This document shows, piece by piece, positions 39,547 to 48,164 of a stretch of DNA of 64,000 nucleotides; position 1 is the stretch's first letter; every line of letters begins with the position of its first letter. Below the pieces are notes generated by a model. It made no database searches and was not told where the DNA came from. It worked only from the letters and a program-made list of their open reading frames with translations. The stretch is from Candidatus Manganitrophus noduliformans. GTDB taxonomy: Bacteria; Nitrospirota; Nitrospiria; SBBL01; Manganitrophaceae. Location of the stretch: positions 62,001 to 126,000 of the forward strand of contig NZ_VTOW01000002.1 of NCBI RefSeq assembly GCF_012184425.1. The letters are read 5' to 3'. The translations under genes were made by a program, and so were the position numbers.

Positions 39547-40797
39547 CTACACCGCCGACGCACCGATATCCCGCCGGTAATGCATCCCGCGAAAGGAAAT
39601 TCGCTCGACCGCTTGATAGGCCCGGCGGCGGGCCTCCGCGACGCTCTGGCCGAGGGCGGTCACCCCCAACACCCTTCCCCCCTGCGTCACCCACGCTTCC
39701 CCCTGTCGCCCGGTTCCGGCGTGAAAAACGAAGGTGTCGGGAAGGTCGATCTGATCGAGGCCCGAGATGACCTCCCCTTTTCGATATGTTCCGGGATAAC
39801 CTTCGGAAGCCAATACCACGCAGACGGAAGATTCTTCCCGCCATTCGAGCCGGGTTTGATCAAGGCGATGATCGAGCGCCGCCTCCATGACATCGACCCA
39901 ATCGCTCTTCAACCGCGGCAACACCGCCTGCGTCTCCGGATCCCCCCACCGGGCATTGAACTCCAGGACGTGCGGTCCGGAAGAGGTCAACATCAATCCG
40001 GCATAAAGGACGCCGCGATAGGGAGTCCCTTCCACCGCAAGCCCCCGCAAGGTCGGATGGATGATCCGCTCCATGATCATCAATTCGAGCTTCGGGGTGA
40101 TTCGGGGCGTGGGAGAGATCGCCCCCATCCCGCCGGTGTTGGGGCCGCGGTCTTCATCGAAGACCCGCTTGTGATCCTGCGCCGAGGCGAGCGGCAAGGC
40201 CTTCTCCCCATCGGTGATGACGAAGAAGGTCGCTTCGACCCCTTCGAGAAACCGCTCCAAAATAATCCGTCCCGCCGCTTCTCCCATCGCCCTAAACCCA
40301 TCGAGCCCTTCCTTCGCCTCTTTCTGATCGCGGGCGATCACAACCCCCTTCCCGGCAGCCAGCCCTTCCACCTTGAGGACGATCGGCATTGGTAGATGGG
40401 GAAGCATCTCGTAGGCCCGCTCGAGCGTCACCACCTCGGCGTCGGCGGTCGGGATCTGATATTTCTGCATGAGGGTTTTGGAGAAGACCTTGCTCGTTTC
40501 GATCTGCGCGGCGGCGCGATGCGGGCCGAAAATCCGAAGCCCTTCGGCTTCAAACCGGTCGACGATCCCCAGCGAAAGGGGGAGCTCGGGACCGACCACG
40601 GTCAGATCGATCCGTTTCTCTTTGGCAAAGGCGAGAAGTTTTTCGATTTCATCGACGGCGATGGGGACGATCTTTGCGAGGGTCTCGATTCCCGGATTCC
40701 CCGGCGCACAGTAGAGCTCGCGAACCCGAGGGCTCTGCGCGATCTTCCAAACCAGGGCGTGCTCGCGCCCCCCCGCTCCAATGACTAAGATCTTCAT
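39547..40797 (-). CDS. purD: Phosphoribosylamine-glycine ligase
   Basis: 416 residues. MKILVIGAGGREHALVWKIA is the N-domain signature. The ATP-grasp core carries PIVLKVEGLAAGKGVVIARD, the loop around FLEGVEATFFVITDGEKALP, AQDHKRVFDEDRGPNTGGMG and EFNARWGDPETQAVLPRLKS. It joins phosphoribosylamine and glycine to give GAR. It follows purH by 77 bases across a gap with nested hairpins, so the two probably form one operon. Confidence 0.96.
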   Translation of the reverse strand: MKILVIGAGGREHALVWKIAQSPRVRELYCAPGNPGIETLAKIVPIAVDEIEKLLAFAKEKRIDLTVVGPELPLSLGIVDRFEAEGLRIFGPHRAAAQIETSKVFSKTLMQKYQIPTADAEVVTLERAYEMLPHLPMPIVLKVEGLAAGKGVVIARDQKEAKEGLDGFRAMGEAAGRIILERFLEGVEATFFVITDGEKALPLASAQDHKRVFDEDRGPNTGGMGAISPTPRITPKLELMIMERIIHPTLRGLAVEGTPYRGVLYAGLMLTSSGPHVLEFNARWGDPETQAVLPRLKSDWVDVMEAALDHRLDQTRLEWREESSVCVVLASEGYPGTYRKGEVISGLDQIDLPDTFVFHAGTGRQGEAWVTQGGRVLGVTALGQSVAEARRRAYQAVERISFRGMHYRRDIGASAV

Positions 40798-40808
40798 GTC
40801 GTTGCTTC

Positions 40809-40858
40809 GGGCTCAAGAGAGCCCTCCCACAAAGAAGGTCCGGTGGGAGGGACGGACC
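40809..40858. repeat. Nested hairpins in the purH-purD gap
   Basis: Three overlapping inverted repeats: GGGCTC-AAGA-GAGCCC (40809-40824), CCCTCCCAC with GTGGGAGGG (40822-40830 and 40843-40851), and GGTCC with GGACC (40837-40841 and 40854-40858). They are mutually exclusive in part. This may be a processing or dispersed repeat element, or simply a GC-rich spacer. Confidence 0.55.
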
Positions 40859-40874
40859 TCCCGGTCCCGATCCA

Positions 40875-42437
40875 TCAATGTCTGAAATGTCTAAAGCCGG
40901 TGAGAACCATCGCCAGGTTCTGCTCGTCGACCGCCTGGATGATCTCTTGATCCCGGATCGATCCCCCCGGCTGGATCACCGCGGTGATGCCGACCTGGGC
41001 GGCGGCGTCGATCCCGTCCCGGAACGGGAAGAAGGCGTCGGAGGCCATCACGCAGCCGGAAACCGGCATTTGGGCTTTTATCGTTGCAAGCTTCACCGAG
41101 TCGACCCGGCTCATCTGCCCTGCGCCGATTCCGACCGTCTGCCCCGGGCGCGCAAAGATGATGGCGTTCGATTTGACATGTTTGCAGACCTTCCAGGCAA
41201 AAAGCATCGCTTCGATCTCTTCCTGTGTCGGCGGGCGTTTGCTGACGATTTTCAGCTCCTTCGGATCATGAATCATGGCGCTGTCGGTGTCCTGAACAAG
41301 CAGTCCGCCGCCGATCCGTCTGAAATCGAGCCGCCCGGCATTTGTTGCGTTGATCGATTTGCTTCCGGCCTCCAGGACACGAAGGTCTTTTTTCTTTTGA
41401 AAGAGGGTCGCGGCGGCCGGATCGATCGTCGGGGCGATGATCACTTCCATGAAGGTGGTGGTGATTTCTTGGGCGGTTTCGGCATCGAGCGGCCGGTTGA
41501 AGGCGGCGACCCCGCCGAAGGCGGAGACCGGATCGGTCGCTTTGGCCTTCTTGTACGCTTCGACCAATGTGGCGCCGGTGGCGACGCCGCAGGGGTTGTT
41601 GTGTTTGATGATGACGGCGGCCGGCTCCTTAAACTCCTTGACCAGCTCGAAGGCGGAGTGGGTGTCGAGGAAATTGTTGTACGACATCTCCTTTCCCCAG
41701 ATCTGCTTCGCGGCGGCGACGCCCCCTTCGGTCAATTGGGGCTCCCGGTAAAACGCCGCCTGCTGGTGCGGATTCTCGCCGTATCGAAGCGATTGAACCT
41801 TCTCGAACTGAAGAACAAGGTGATCGGGAAAGCGTTCTGCCTTCCCCTCCCGGCCTTCGAGATAGGAAGAAATTGTCCGGTCGTAATCGGAGGTAGTGAA
41901 GAAGACCTTCTTCGCCAGATCGTATCGTTTCGCCTCGGAGATCTCCCCGCCGGAGCGCTTCATTTCATCCAAGACCGCGGCGTAATCCTTGGGGTCGATA
42001 ATGACGGCGACATCTTTGTAGTTCTTCGCGGCGGAGCGGAGCATCGTCGGCCCGCCGATATCGATGTTCTCGATCGCCTCTTCCAGCGTGACGTTCGGCT
42101 TCGCGATCGTCGCCTTGAAAGGATAGAGGTTCACTGCCACCAAATCGATCGGCTCGATTCCCTGAGTCTTCATCTGTTCCAGGTGTTTCGGATCATCCCG
42201 CCTCCCCAAAATGCCGCCGTGAATCTTCGGATGAAGGGTCTTCACCCGGCCGTCCAACATTTCGGGAAAGCCGGTATGCTCGGAGACCTCTTTGACCTGG
42301 ATCCCCTTCTCTTTAAGGAGCTTGTAGGTCCCTCCCGTCGAAAGGATCTCCACCCCGAGGGACTGAAGTCCTTGGGCGAAATCGACGATTCCCTCTTTAT
42401 CGTAAACGCTCAGTATGGCTCTTCTGATTCTTCCCAT
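40875..42437 (-). CDS. purH: Bifunctional AICAR formyltransferase / IMP cyclohydrolase
   Basis: 520 residues. The N-terminal MGS-like cyclohydrolase domain ([55 protein letters not shown]) is followed by the transformylase from about residue 195: [47 protein letters not shown] and [14 protein letters not shown]. It performs the last two steps of IMP synthesis. The start overlaps the kinase-like gene by 41 bases on the same strand, an uncommonly long overlap. Confidence 0.96.
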   Translation of the reverse strand: MGRIRRAILSVYDKEGIVDFAQGLQSLGVEILSTGGTYKLLKEKGIQVKEVSEHTGFPEMLDGRVKTLHPKIHGGILGRRDDPKHLEQMKTQGIEPIDLVAVNLYPFKATIAKPNVTLEEAIENIDIGGPTMLRSAAKNYKDVAVIIDPKDYAAVLDEMKRSGGEISEAKRYDLAKKVFFTTSDYDRTISSYLEGREGKAERFPDHLVLQFEKVQSLRYGENPHQQAAFYREPQLTEGGVAAAKQIWGKEMSYNNFLDTHSAFELVKEFKEPAAVIIKHNNPCGVATGATLVEAYKKAKATDPVSAFGGVAAFNRPLDAETAQEITTTFMEVIIAPTIDPAAATLFQKKKDLRVLEAGSKSINATNAGRLDFRRIGGGLLVQDTDSAMIHDPKELKIVSKRPPTQEEIEAMLFAWKVCKHVKSNAIIFARPGQTVGIGAGQMSRVDSVKLATIKAQMPVSGCVMASDAFFPFRDGIDAAAQVGITAVIQPGGSIRDQEIIQAVDEQNLAMVLTGFRHFRH

Positions 42438-43032
42438 GGATTCTCCTAAAACCGAATATTTTTTGTAGAAGCGGCCGCCCCCAGTGTTTAATGAAAATCG
42501 CCTGCCGTTGGAGAAAAACCCCCTTCTCCAAGGCGATCTCTTCCTCTTTGGTTAATAAGTGAGGCGCACGGTTCCGTTTCAGTTTTGCAATTCCTAAAAG
42601 GTCATCTTGATAAAAAATTCGATGAAGACCGTTTTTTATAAAATTAAACCTTCCCCCTTTTTGAAAGGCGGTCGCAAAGTCGATGAGGTATGGCTCCCCA
42701 TCATCCCCGACGATGACATTCTTGATATTTCGAAGGTCGCACAAGACGACCCCGCGCGCATGGACGGCATCGATCAGACTCCGCAGCCGCGCAAAAAAAT
42801 CAGGGGTAAGCTCTCCCGGCTTGAGCTCGGAAGCGTTCCGGCCGGGAACGTACGAGACCGCAATGGCGTAACGATCGATCGACCCGAGGTATTCCGGGAT
42901 CCCGTGAAGCCCCTGGAGCTTGCGGTAGATCGTCGCCTCCCGCCTGTTTGAGACCATCCCGACGAAAAACCGGAAGACGAACGACTTCGCCGCGTAATCC
43001 TTCACGACAATGTATTTATTGTCTTTCTTCAA
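42397..43032 (-). CDS. Kinase-like protein (RIO/InaA-type), N-terminus uncertain
   Basis: At least 211 residues from the TTG at 43032. [60 protein letters not shown] and the catalytic [16 protein letters not shown] with LIDFATAF resemble the small lipopolysaccharide/RIO-like kinases. The usual His of HGD is replaced (VLCD), but the two aspartates remain. The frame stays open upstream for about 125 bases with family-like residues ([11 protein letters not shown]) yet no ATG, GTG or TTG, so the true start is missing or non-canonical. Next to it is an ICMT-like gene, echoing the kinase/ICMT content of the LPS block. Confidence 0.6.
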   Translation of the reverse strand: MKKDNKYIVVKDYAAKSFVFRFFVGMVSNRREATIYRKLQGLHGIPEYLGSIDRYAIAVSYVPGRNASELKPGELTPDFFARLRSLIDAVHARGVVLCDLRNIKNVIVGDDGEPYLIDFATAFQKGGRFNFIKNGLHRIFYQDDLLGIAKLKRNRAPHLLTKEEEIALEKGVFLQRQAIFIKHWGRPLLQKIFGFRRIHGKNQKSHTERLR

Positions 43033-43127
43033 GATAAAAATATCGGGCTTCCAGGGATAACCCTCCCGGATCGTCCCCTGCCGGTATTGTTGGAATGAGC
43101 CCCGCTCTAATTCGATTTGAAGTCCCT

Positions 43128-43679
43128 CTAGAAAAAGAACCGCATCGATAAGATCAAAACGCCCAATGCGGTGACGACGGCGGTCTCATGTTCGCTGTTC
43201 GAAACGACGCGGGACCACTCCCATTCATGTTTCCCCCGCTTTTCGTAAGGGGTCAGGCGCGGAACGTAATCGGGCACGCTTCGATCGTATTCGTCCCAAG
43301 CCAAACCGAAAATTTCCCGCAACCGGTCCGATTCCGCCTTCTTCTTGAATGGGACGTAGTAAGAGAAAAAAGCAAGGAGGCCTACCCCTAGAATAATCCA
43401 TTGGCTCGCTAAAAGGCAAAATCCAATCATAATCAAAAAGGTGCCGAGATAAAGGGGATTCTTCACGTGGGCATACGGCCCGGTGGTCGTCACCTCCCGA
43501 TTCTTGCTGAGGTGTCCCGCCGCCCAGAGGCGCAATGCTTCCCCCCCCAGGATCAACGGGAGCCCTACCAGGAAGAAGCTCAGTTTGGGCCGGGCGAAAT
43601 AAATCAAGGCGGCCATCAGAATATAGACGGGGATTGTCTTAACGGTAATCTTTCGAAGCAGATTCTTCAAGATGTCCAT
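43128..43679 (-). CDS. Isoprenylcysteine carboxyl methyltransferase-like membrane protein (paralogue)
   Basis: 183 residues from the ATG at 43679 (MDILKNLLRKITVKTIPVYI). Several transmembrane helices and the hallmark GHLSKNREVTTTGPYAHV followed by KNPLYLGTFLIMIGF. The C-terminus HEWEWSRVVSNSEHET parallels that of the gene at 196-741, showing common origin. A TTG at 43730 would add 17 residues. Expected activity is SAM-dependent methylation of a lipid or small membrane substrate, identity unknown. It lies 95 bases before the kinase-like gene and is probably cotranscribed. Confidence 0.82.
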   Translation of the reverse strand: MDILKNLLRKITVKTIPVYILMAALIYFARPKLSFFLVGLPLILGGEALRLWAAGHLSKNREVTTTGPYAHVKNPLYLGTFLIMIGFCLLASQWIILGVGLLAFFSYYVPFKKKAESDRLREIFGLAWDEYDRSVPDYVPRLTPYEKRGKHEWEWSRVVSNSEHETAVVTALGVLILSMRFFF

Positions 43680-43806
43680 CTCCGAGGATAAAAGATGGGT
43701 GGAGTATATCAAATCACGCAGAAAATTCAAGCAAAGTCTGCGGAGAAAGAGGTGTGCAATAGTATCATCAGAAGGGAATTTCAGGGGGAAATGGCTTGGT
43801 TCAACT

Positions 43807-43845
43807 AAAAAAGAGCCGTCTGTGACCGATGGTAAGGCGGCTTTT
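43807..43845 (-). terminator. Intrinsic terminator of the large lipoprotein gene
   Basis: On the minus strand AGCCG and CGGCT pair around about 20 bases, flanked by AAAA on one side and followed by CTTTTTT. It lies about 60 bases after the stop at 43906. The rest of the 43.73-43.90 kb gap holds nothing recognised. Confidence 0.6.
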
Positions 43846-43905
43846 CTCGATTAAAGGAAGTAGGCCCTCGGCTGGACAAGAATCTCAGACACACAGTCTA
43901 TCTCT

Positions 43906-45690
43906 TTACTTTACACGTCTGATCCCTGGTTTAAATTCACCCTCGGTACTATGAACCTGTAGGCTCAGATCGGGGGGAACCAAACTACATCCTGAGGAGG
44001 TGCATTGCAGGTCGGTGACACGATGCCAACTGTCTGGATCTGTACCGTCTCCGTCGGAGGTTGTAAAAGTGTGATTCGGATAAAGGTATACGAAATCGCC
44101 TATTTTGACCGACACCGTAACCGTGGCGCTCGCTGATCCGGAAAGTGAAAAACTGTTTACGGCAATGACATAGCGCCCGACCGGCAGCCCGAAAACGGTC
44201 ACATGTTCCGGTCCCTGGCCATCGGTATCGTCAAGGTCCAGTATGGCACTGGCGGTTCCGAAGGTTGTTCCCGTATTATGAAAAGCCACTGTCGCAGTCG
44301 CCGGACCACTCGTCGGAAACGGATCGGCATAATAACCGACATGTAAATCGATGTCGCTCTGATCCACAGTATCATCCTCCCAGATCAATGTGACCAGAAC
44401 GTTTTCACCTTCGACGCCGACCGTCGCTCCTGAGGCAACCGATACAATCTCGCTATTATCGTTCAGATCGTCCACTTCACACATCTCGAAAATATCGGTA
44501 CAGTCGGTATGCTGGCTTGAACTTCCCCCGGTGATGGAGACATCGACACTTTGGTCGGCATTAAATTGGATCAGGGCATCCTCATTGATCACGACCCGAC
44601 CGGCAACCGGACAGGCGCCATTCACCGTCCGGATCGGGGTCGGAGTTTCAATATTAAATGTTCCTTGAGTCATACAGTCGGAATCGGGATTAATGAAAAG
44701 GGTCAGCGTTCCGGAGTAGGCCACCTCTGTCGTTGTATCGCCTCCTGCCTCCGTTTCAATCACGCTTGTGATGACATCGGTAAATGTCGTAATGACCGTT
44801 GCATTTCTTCCGTTTGTTTTGGTTTCCGTCATGACCCCGTTGAGTACTTCATCAAATCGGCCCGTCGCTTCATCATATCTTATTTCATTGGTAAAACCTT
44901 GAAATCCAATCTCAGTTAAATTGATAAAATCGTTAAATGAGATATTTCCCTCTGCGGCCAGGACAATCGTGCCGGCCGTGCCGGACGTTGTACTAAGATC
45001 CTCCGTGAGCGTCAACGATGAGGTGATAATCCCTTTTAAAGTCGCATATGGATTGGTATCGGTTTTTCCGTAGTCTTGGATCGAAAAATCTCCATCCTCA
45101 TCGCCGAAGGTCAATGTCATCAAGGCATTCGCGACACTGCCGCTTCCGCTCGCGGTCGCGGAGACGTGGAACGGCCCGTTCATTTGTGAGCTGTCTTCTC
45201 TGCAATCGGTGAAATCGAAGTCCAGTTCGTAATTTCCGGTGCTGCTGTCGAACGTCCCGCTGAGGTCCATGGTTCCCCCGTCCACACAGGGGGTCGTTGC
45301 ACTCGCAATCGGAGCCGGCGCGTTTGCCGTCTTCAACATACGACGGACCTTTTGCACGACCGGAGTTCGAGCAACCTTATGGCTCAAGGTCACCATTTTA
45401 TAATAGTCATGATTCGTCTTGGTGACGGGGTTGATCGGCTTACCGATGCCTAAACCGTCTCCGGCTGCAATCTCCCCTAATGAGACCATGACGTCCGTAA
45501 CGGCAATGCCCGCCTGTATCGACACCACATTGGAGCTGGCCGCTTGTGCTCCCTGCGAAGGGGTATGGAGAGGGGTGATCGCCCGGCCTTTCGGCGCTTG
45601 CGTCTCCTCAGTGCATCCCAAGATAAAAAAACCGACGAGTCCGCACAAAGCCATTGCGGACATTGTTTTTTTCATATGAGGAAAAAACAT
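43906..45690 (-). CDS. Large secreted lipoprotein with C-terminal DUF2135-like beta domain
   Basis: 594 residues from the ATG at 45690, eight bases after GGAG. The signal MKKTMSAMALCGLVGFFILG ends at a lipobox Cys (FILGC). The body is Thr/Ser/Asp/Gly-rich and beta-predicted, with several cysteines that may pair (PCVDGGTMDLSG, FTDCRED, DSDCMTQGTFNIE, DCTDIFEMCEVDD). Near residue 470 VTLIWEDDTVDQSDIDLHVG and later VTVFGLPVGRYVIAVNSFSL resemble the YfaP/DUF2135 domain, a metal-binding jelly-roll-like fold. Surface-exposed or periplasmic; function unknown. Monocistronic with its own promoter and terminator. Confidence 0.8.
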   Translation of the reverse strand: MFFPHMKKTMSAMALCGLVGFFILGCTEETQAPKGRAITPLHTPSQGAQAASSNVVSIQAGIAVTDVMVSLGEIAAGDGLGIGKPINPVTKTNHDYYKMVTLSHKVARTPVVQKVRRMLKTANAPAPIASATTPCVDGGTMDLSGTFDSSTGNYELDFDFTDCREDSSQMNGPFHVSATASGSGSVANALMTLTFGDEDGDFSIQDYGKTDTNPYATLKGIITSSLTLTEDLSTTSGTAGTIVLAAEGNISFNDFINLTEIGFQGFTNEIRYDEATGRFDEVLNGVMTETKTNGRNATVITTFTDVITSVIETEAGGDTTTEVAYSGTLTLFINPDSDCMTQGTFNIETPTPIRTVNGACPVAGRVVINEDALIQFNADQSVDVSITGGSSSQHTDCTDIFEMCEVDDLNDNSEIVSVASGATVGVEGENVLVTLIWEDDTVDQSDIDLHVGYYADPFPTSGPATATVAFHNTGTTFGTASAILDLDDTDGQGPEHVTVFGLPVGRYVIAVNSFSLSGSASATVTVSVKIGDFVYLYPNHTFTTSDGDGTDPDSWHRVTDLQCTSSGCSLVPPDLSLQVHSTEGEFKPGIRRVK

Positions 45691-45757
45691 CGCGCTCACT
45701 CCGAGAAAGATTCTTATCCGATGCCGTCCAATACCGAGGGAGTATTACGTGCTTTAG

Positions 45758-45785
45758 AGTTTAACAGAAGCTTGGAGACTGTCAA
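45758..45785 (-). promoter_or_regulatory. Promoter of the large lipoprotein gene
   Basis: Minus strand: TTGACA (45785-45780), 16-base spacer, TAAACT (45763-45758). Start near 45751, giving a leader of about 61 bases. Confidence 0.6.
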
Positions 45786-46022
45786 GGCAAACCGGTTCTA
45801 TTTATGTTTATGAAGAGAACCGCTCTTGTGAACAGGACGATCTAAAAAGATTGTCGCTCAAATTAGTTGCGGATCGTTTGACAACAATCAGGGGAGGGGA
45901 ATGTTAATTAACAGAAGTGAGTTTGCTTGATGGGGGGACAATCAATTAGAACCTTTCAATGGGCTGGAACCCGGAAAGATCACCGTATGCTGATATCAGG
46001 AATTAAAACATCATTAAGGTCC

Positions 46023-46044
46023 AAAATGACGCTCCGGCTCGTCA
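46023..46044 (-). terminator. Weak terminator-like hairpin after the aroB-lipoprotein operon
   Basis: TGACG and CGTCA form a short stem around CTCCGGCT, followed on the minus strand by TTTT. It lies 13 bases after the stop at 46057. Stem and U-tract are both short. Confidence 0.4.
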
Positions 46045-46056
46045 ATTCAATGTCAT

Positions 46057-46509
46057 TTAACACTCTTCAATCGTGAATGTTCCTGTCCACAATGCAGCTG
46101 CAGACCCGACGGTTGCTGTCACCGACCCCGTCATAACAACGCTTTCAGCTCCGCAGCCTGGAAGTGAAATAAGGAAAGCGGTACGGGTTAAACCGCGATC
46201 GTCCGTTTTTGTTTTAAAATAAGTCGGGTTATTGGGATCCAATGGATTTCCGTCAATGTCGGTCAGAATCCCCCCCCCTCCCGCAAATAGCTCAATCTCT
46301 ACATCGGGCAGCGCAACGGTCCCGGAAACATCTCTCACTTGAAACTCAAGTGGCAATACGATGGAAGGCGCCGCAGCACCACTAACCGTAAAATCGTCGT
46401 CTTCCGGTCCGGTTACTGTAGCATCAAATGGCGCTTTTGCATCGCCGCCACACCCCGAAACGAATAAGATCAAGGAGAGTAAAAGGACTGAAGCCGCTTG
46501 TCTTCTCAT
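46057..46509 (-). CDS. Small secreted lipoprotein, Ig-like/beta, unknown
   Basis: 150 residues from the ATG at 46509 (MRRQAASVLLLSLILFVSGC), preceded by AGG. The lipobox is VSGC. The mature part has PSIVLPLEFQVRDVSGTVAL and PDVEIELFAGGGGILTDIDG, a pattern of Big-like/immunoglobulin domains with a late cysteine pair (SLPGCGAESV and FTIEEC). It lies 34 bases after aroB and may be the last gene of the pil-aro operon. A role with pili or surface adhesion is possible from position only. Confidence 0.72.
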   Translation of the reverse strand: MRRQAASVLLLSLILFVSGCGGDAKAPFDATVTGPEDDDFTVSGAAAPSIVLPLEFQVRDVSGTVALPDVEIELFAGGGGILTDIDGNPLDPNNPTYFKTKTDDRGLTRTAFLISLPGCGAESVVMTGSVTATVGSAAALWTGTFTIEEC

Positions 46510-46543
46510 TTGGATATACCTCACGATTGACTTCACCTCATTT

Positions 46544-47623
46544 CTACGCGCTCAAAAACGCTTTCAAAACCTTTCGGTCGACCGGGACGATCCCGATCAC
46601 GCCAATTTTTTCCGGCAAGACAAAAAAGATTTCTCCACCGGCCACTTTTTTGTCCCTTTCCATGGTCTCAAGTATACTTCCGGGGTCTAATTTAGGCAAC
46701 TCGGTCGGAAGGTGAAACGTCCGTAAGAGCGAAATTTGTCGTTGAACCGTCTGCCAATCCGTCAGGCCGAGCCGGTAGGAGAGTTTGGCCGCCGAGGCCA
46801 TCCCAATGGCGACCGCTTCGCCGTGTTTATACTTTCGGTAGCCGGTTAATGTCTCAACGGCATGTCCAAGCGTATGGCCATAATTTAAGATTTTTCTCAG
46901 CCCCGATTCCCGTTCGTCGGCCGACACGACCTTCGCCTTCAGCGCCGCCGACCTTTTAATGCAGTGAAAGAGTTTTTTAGAATCCATCGCCAGAATCGCC
47001 GCTGCATTCTCTTCAAGATATTTAAAAAATGCGGCGTCCATGATGACCCCGTACTTGACGACCTCCGCCAGTCCCGCGATGAACTCCCGCCGGGGCAAGG
47101 TTCCAAGCACGCCCGGATCGACGCAGACCAGCTTCGGCTGATGAAAAGCGCCGATCAAATTCTTTCCGCGAGGGTGATCGACGCCGGTCTTCCCGCCGAT
47201 GCTCGCATCAACCTGCGCCACCACCGTGGTCGGAACCTGAACGAATGGAATGCCGCGAAGGAATGTCGCCGCCGCAAAACCGGCCATGTCCCCGATCACC
47301 CCTCCGCCTAACGCGACGAGTGTCGATCCCCGCTCGAATCGATGAAGAATCAATTGGTCGTAAATCCGCTCGATCTCCGTCAGATTCTTATACCGCTCTC
47401 CGTCCCGGATTCGAATCGTCTTTGGAACGAAGCGAGCGGCCTGGAGGCTTCTTCGGATGCCGGCGCCGTAGAGACGATCAATGGCCGGATTGGTGACCAC
47501 CGCCACTTTTTCCCCCAACGAAAGGGCTCTCAGATACGGACCCAACCGATTCCTGACCCCGGTTCCGATGACGACATCATAACTGTTTGCGCCCAAACTA
47601 AGCCGTACTTTCTCGACCTTCAA
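46544..47623 (-). CDS. aroB: 3-dehydroquinate synthase
   Basis: 359 residues from the TTG at 47623 (MKVEKVRLSLGANSYDVVIG), nine bases after AAAGG. An ATG at 47662 would overlap aroK more deeply. RDGERYKNLTEIERIYDQL, ALGGGVIGDMAGFAAATFLR, VPTTVVAQVDASIGGKTGVD, HPRGKNLIGAFHQP and LNYGHTLGHAVETLTGY (zinc ligands) define AroB. It performs the second step of the shikimate pathway with NAD and zinc. It overlaps aroK, the standard aroK-aroB arrangement downstream of pilQ. Confidence 0.95.
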   Translation of the reverse strand: MKVEKVRLSLGANSYDVVIGTGVRNRLGPYLRALSLGEKVAVVTNPAIDRLYGAGIRRSLQAARFVPKTIRIRDGERYKNLTEIERIYDQLILHRFERGSTLVALGGGVIGDMAGFAAATFLRGIPFVQVPTTVVAQVDASIGGKTGVDHPRGKNLIGAFHQPKLVCVDPGVLGTLPRREFIAGLAEVVKYGVIMDAAFFKYLEENAAAILAMDSKKLFHCIKRSAALKAKVVSADERESGLRKILNYGHTLGHAVETLTGYRKYKHGEAVAIGMASAAKLSYRLGLTDWQTVQRQISLLRTFHLPTELPKLDPGSILETMERDKKVAGGEIFFVLPEKIGVIGIVPVDRKVLKAFLSA

Positions 47624-48128
47624 TCTCCAAGACCTTTCTCTTAATCTGTTGAACAACATCATCCAAATTCATATCGGAGGTGTCCAAAGTAATGTCGGCT
47701 CTCCGATAAAATGGCTCCCGTTCCGCCAGGAGCCGTTTGATCTCTGCCAGCGGATCGGCCTTCTGTAAAAGTGGCCGTTGGCCTGCTCGCTTTTGGACCC
47801 TTTTGAAAATAACTTCCGGACGGCACCGCAGGAGGACGAGAATACCATTCTTTTGAAGCAAATCAAGATTTTTTGAATCGAGGACGATCCCTCCTCCGGT
47901 TGAAATCACACAACCGGTCCGTTCCGCCAGATCGAAAACTGCTTCCGATTCCAGCCGCCGGAACGTTTCCTCTCCTTGCTCGGAGAAAATCTCGGCAACC
48001 CGTTTATGGGTCTTTTCCTCGATCACTTGATCCGTATCGATGAACTGATAGTGGAACGCCGTCGCCAATCGCCTTCCGACCGCGCTCTTCCCAGTCCCCA
48101 TAAACCCGAGCAACACGATATTCTTCAT
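47598..48128 (-). CDS. aroK: Shikimate kinase
   Basis: 176 residues. Walker A is GFMGTGKSAVGRRLA (about 8-22). FIDTDQVIEEKTHKRVAEIF, GEETFRRLESEAV, STGGGIVLD and RPLL are shikimate and lid motifs. It phosphorylates shikimate at O3 in aromatic amino acid synthesis. The gene is 36 bases after pilQ and overlaps aroB by 26, so it shares a transcript with the pilus genes, as in many Gram-negative bacteria. Confidence 0.95.
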   Translation of the reverse strand: MKNIVLLGFMGTGKSAVGRRLATAFHYQFIDTDQVIEEKTHKRVAEIFSEQGEETFRRLESEAVFDLAERTGCVISTGGGIVLDSKNLDLLQKNGILVLLRCRPEVIFKRVQKRAGQRPLLQKADPLAEIKRLLAEREPFYRRADITLDTSDMNLDDVVQQIKRKVLEIEGRESTA

Positions 48129-48164
48129 CCATACAACTTACCGATCTAAATCACTCAGATCAAG

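Larger units (their letters stand above)
45691..46056. other. Intergenic region with lipoprotein promoter
   Basis: About 366 bases without a gene. The left part holds the promoter and 61-base leader of the large lipoprotein; the far right holds a weak hairpin after the small lipoprotein gene. Nothing else was recognised in the middle 200 bases, which are AT-rich and contain no tRNA-like fold. Confidence 0.6.

Noticed and set aside
40878-42449. Plus-strand open frame of 523 codons
   Set aside because: Exact antisense of purH with low-complexity composition.
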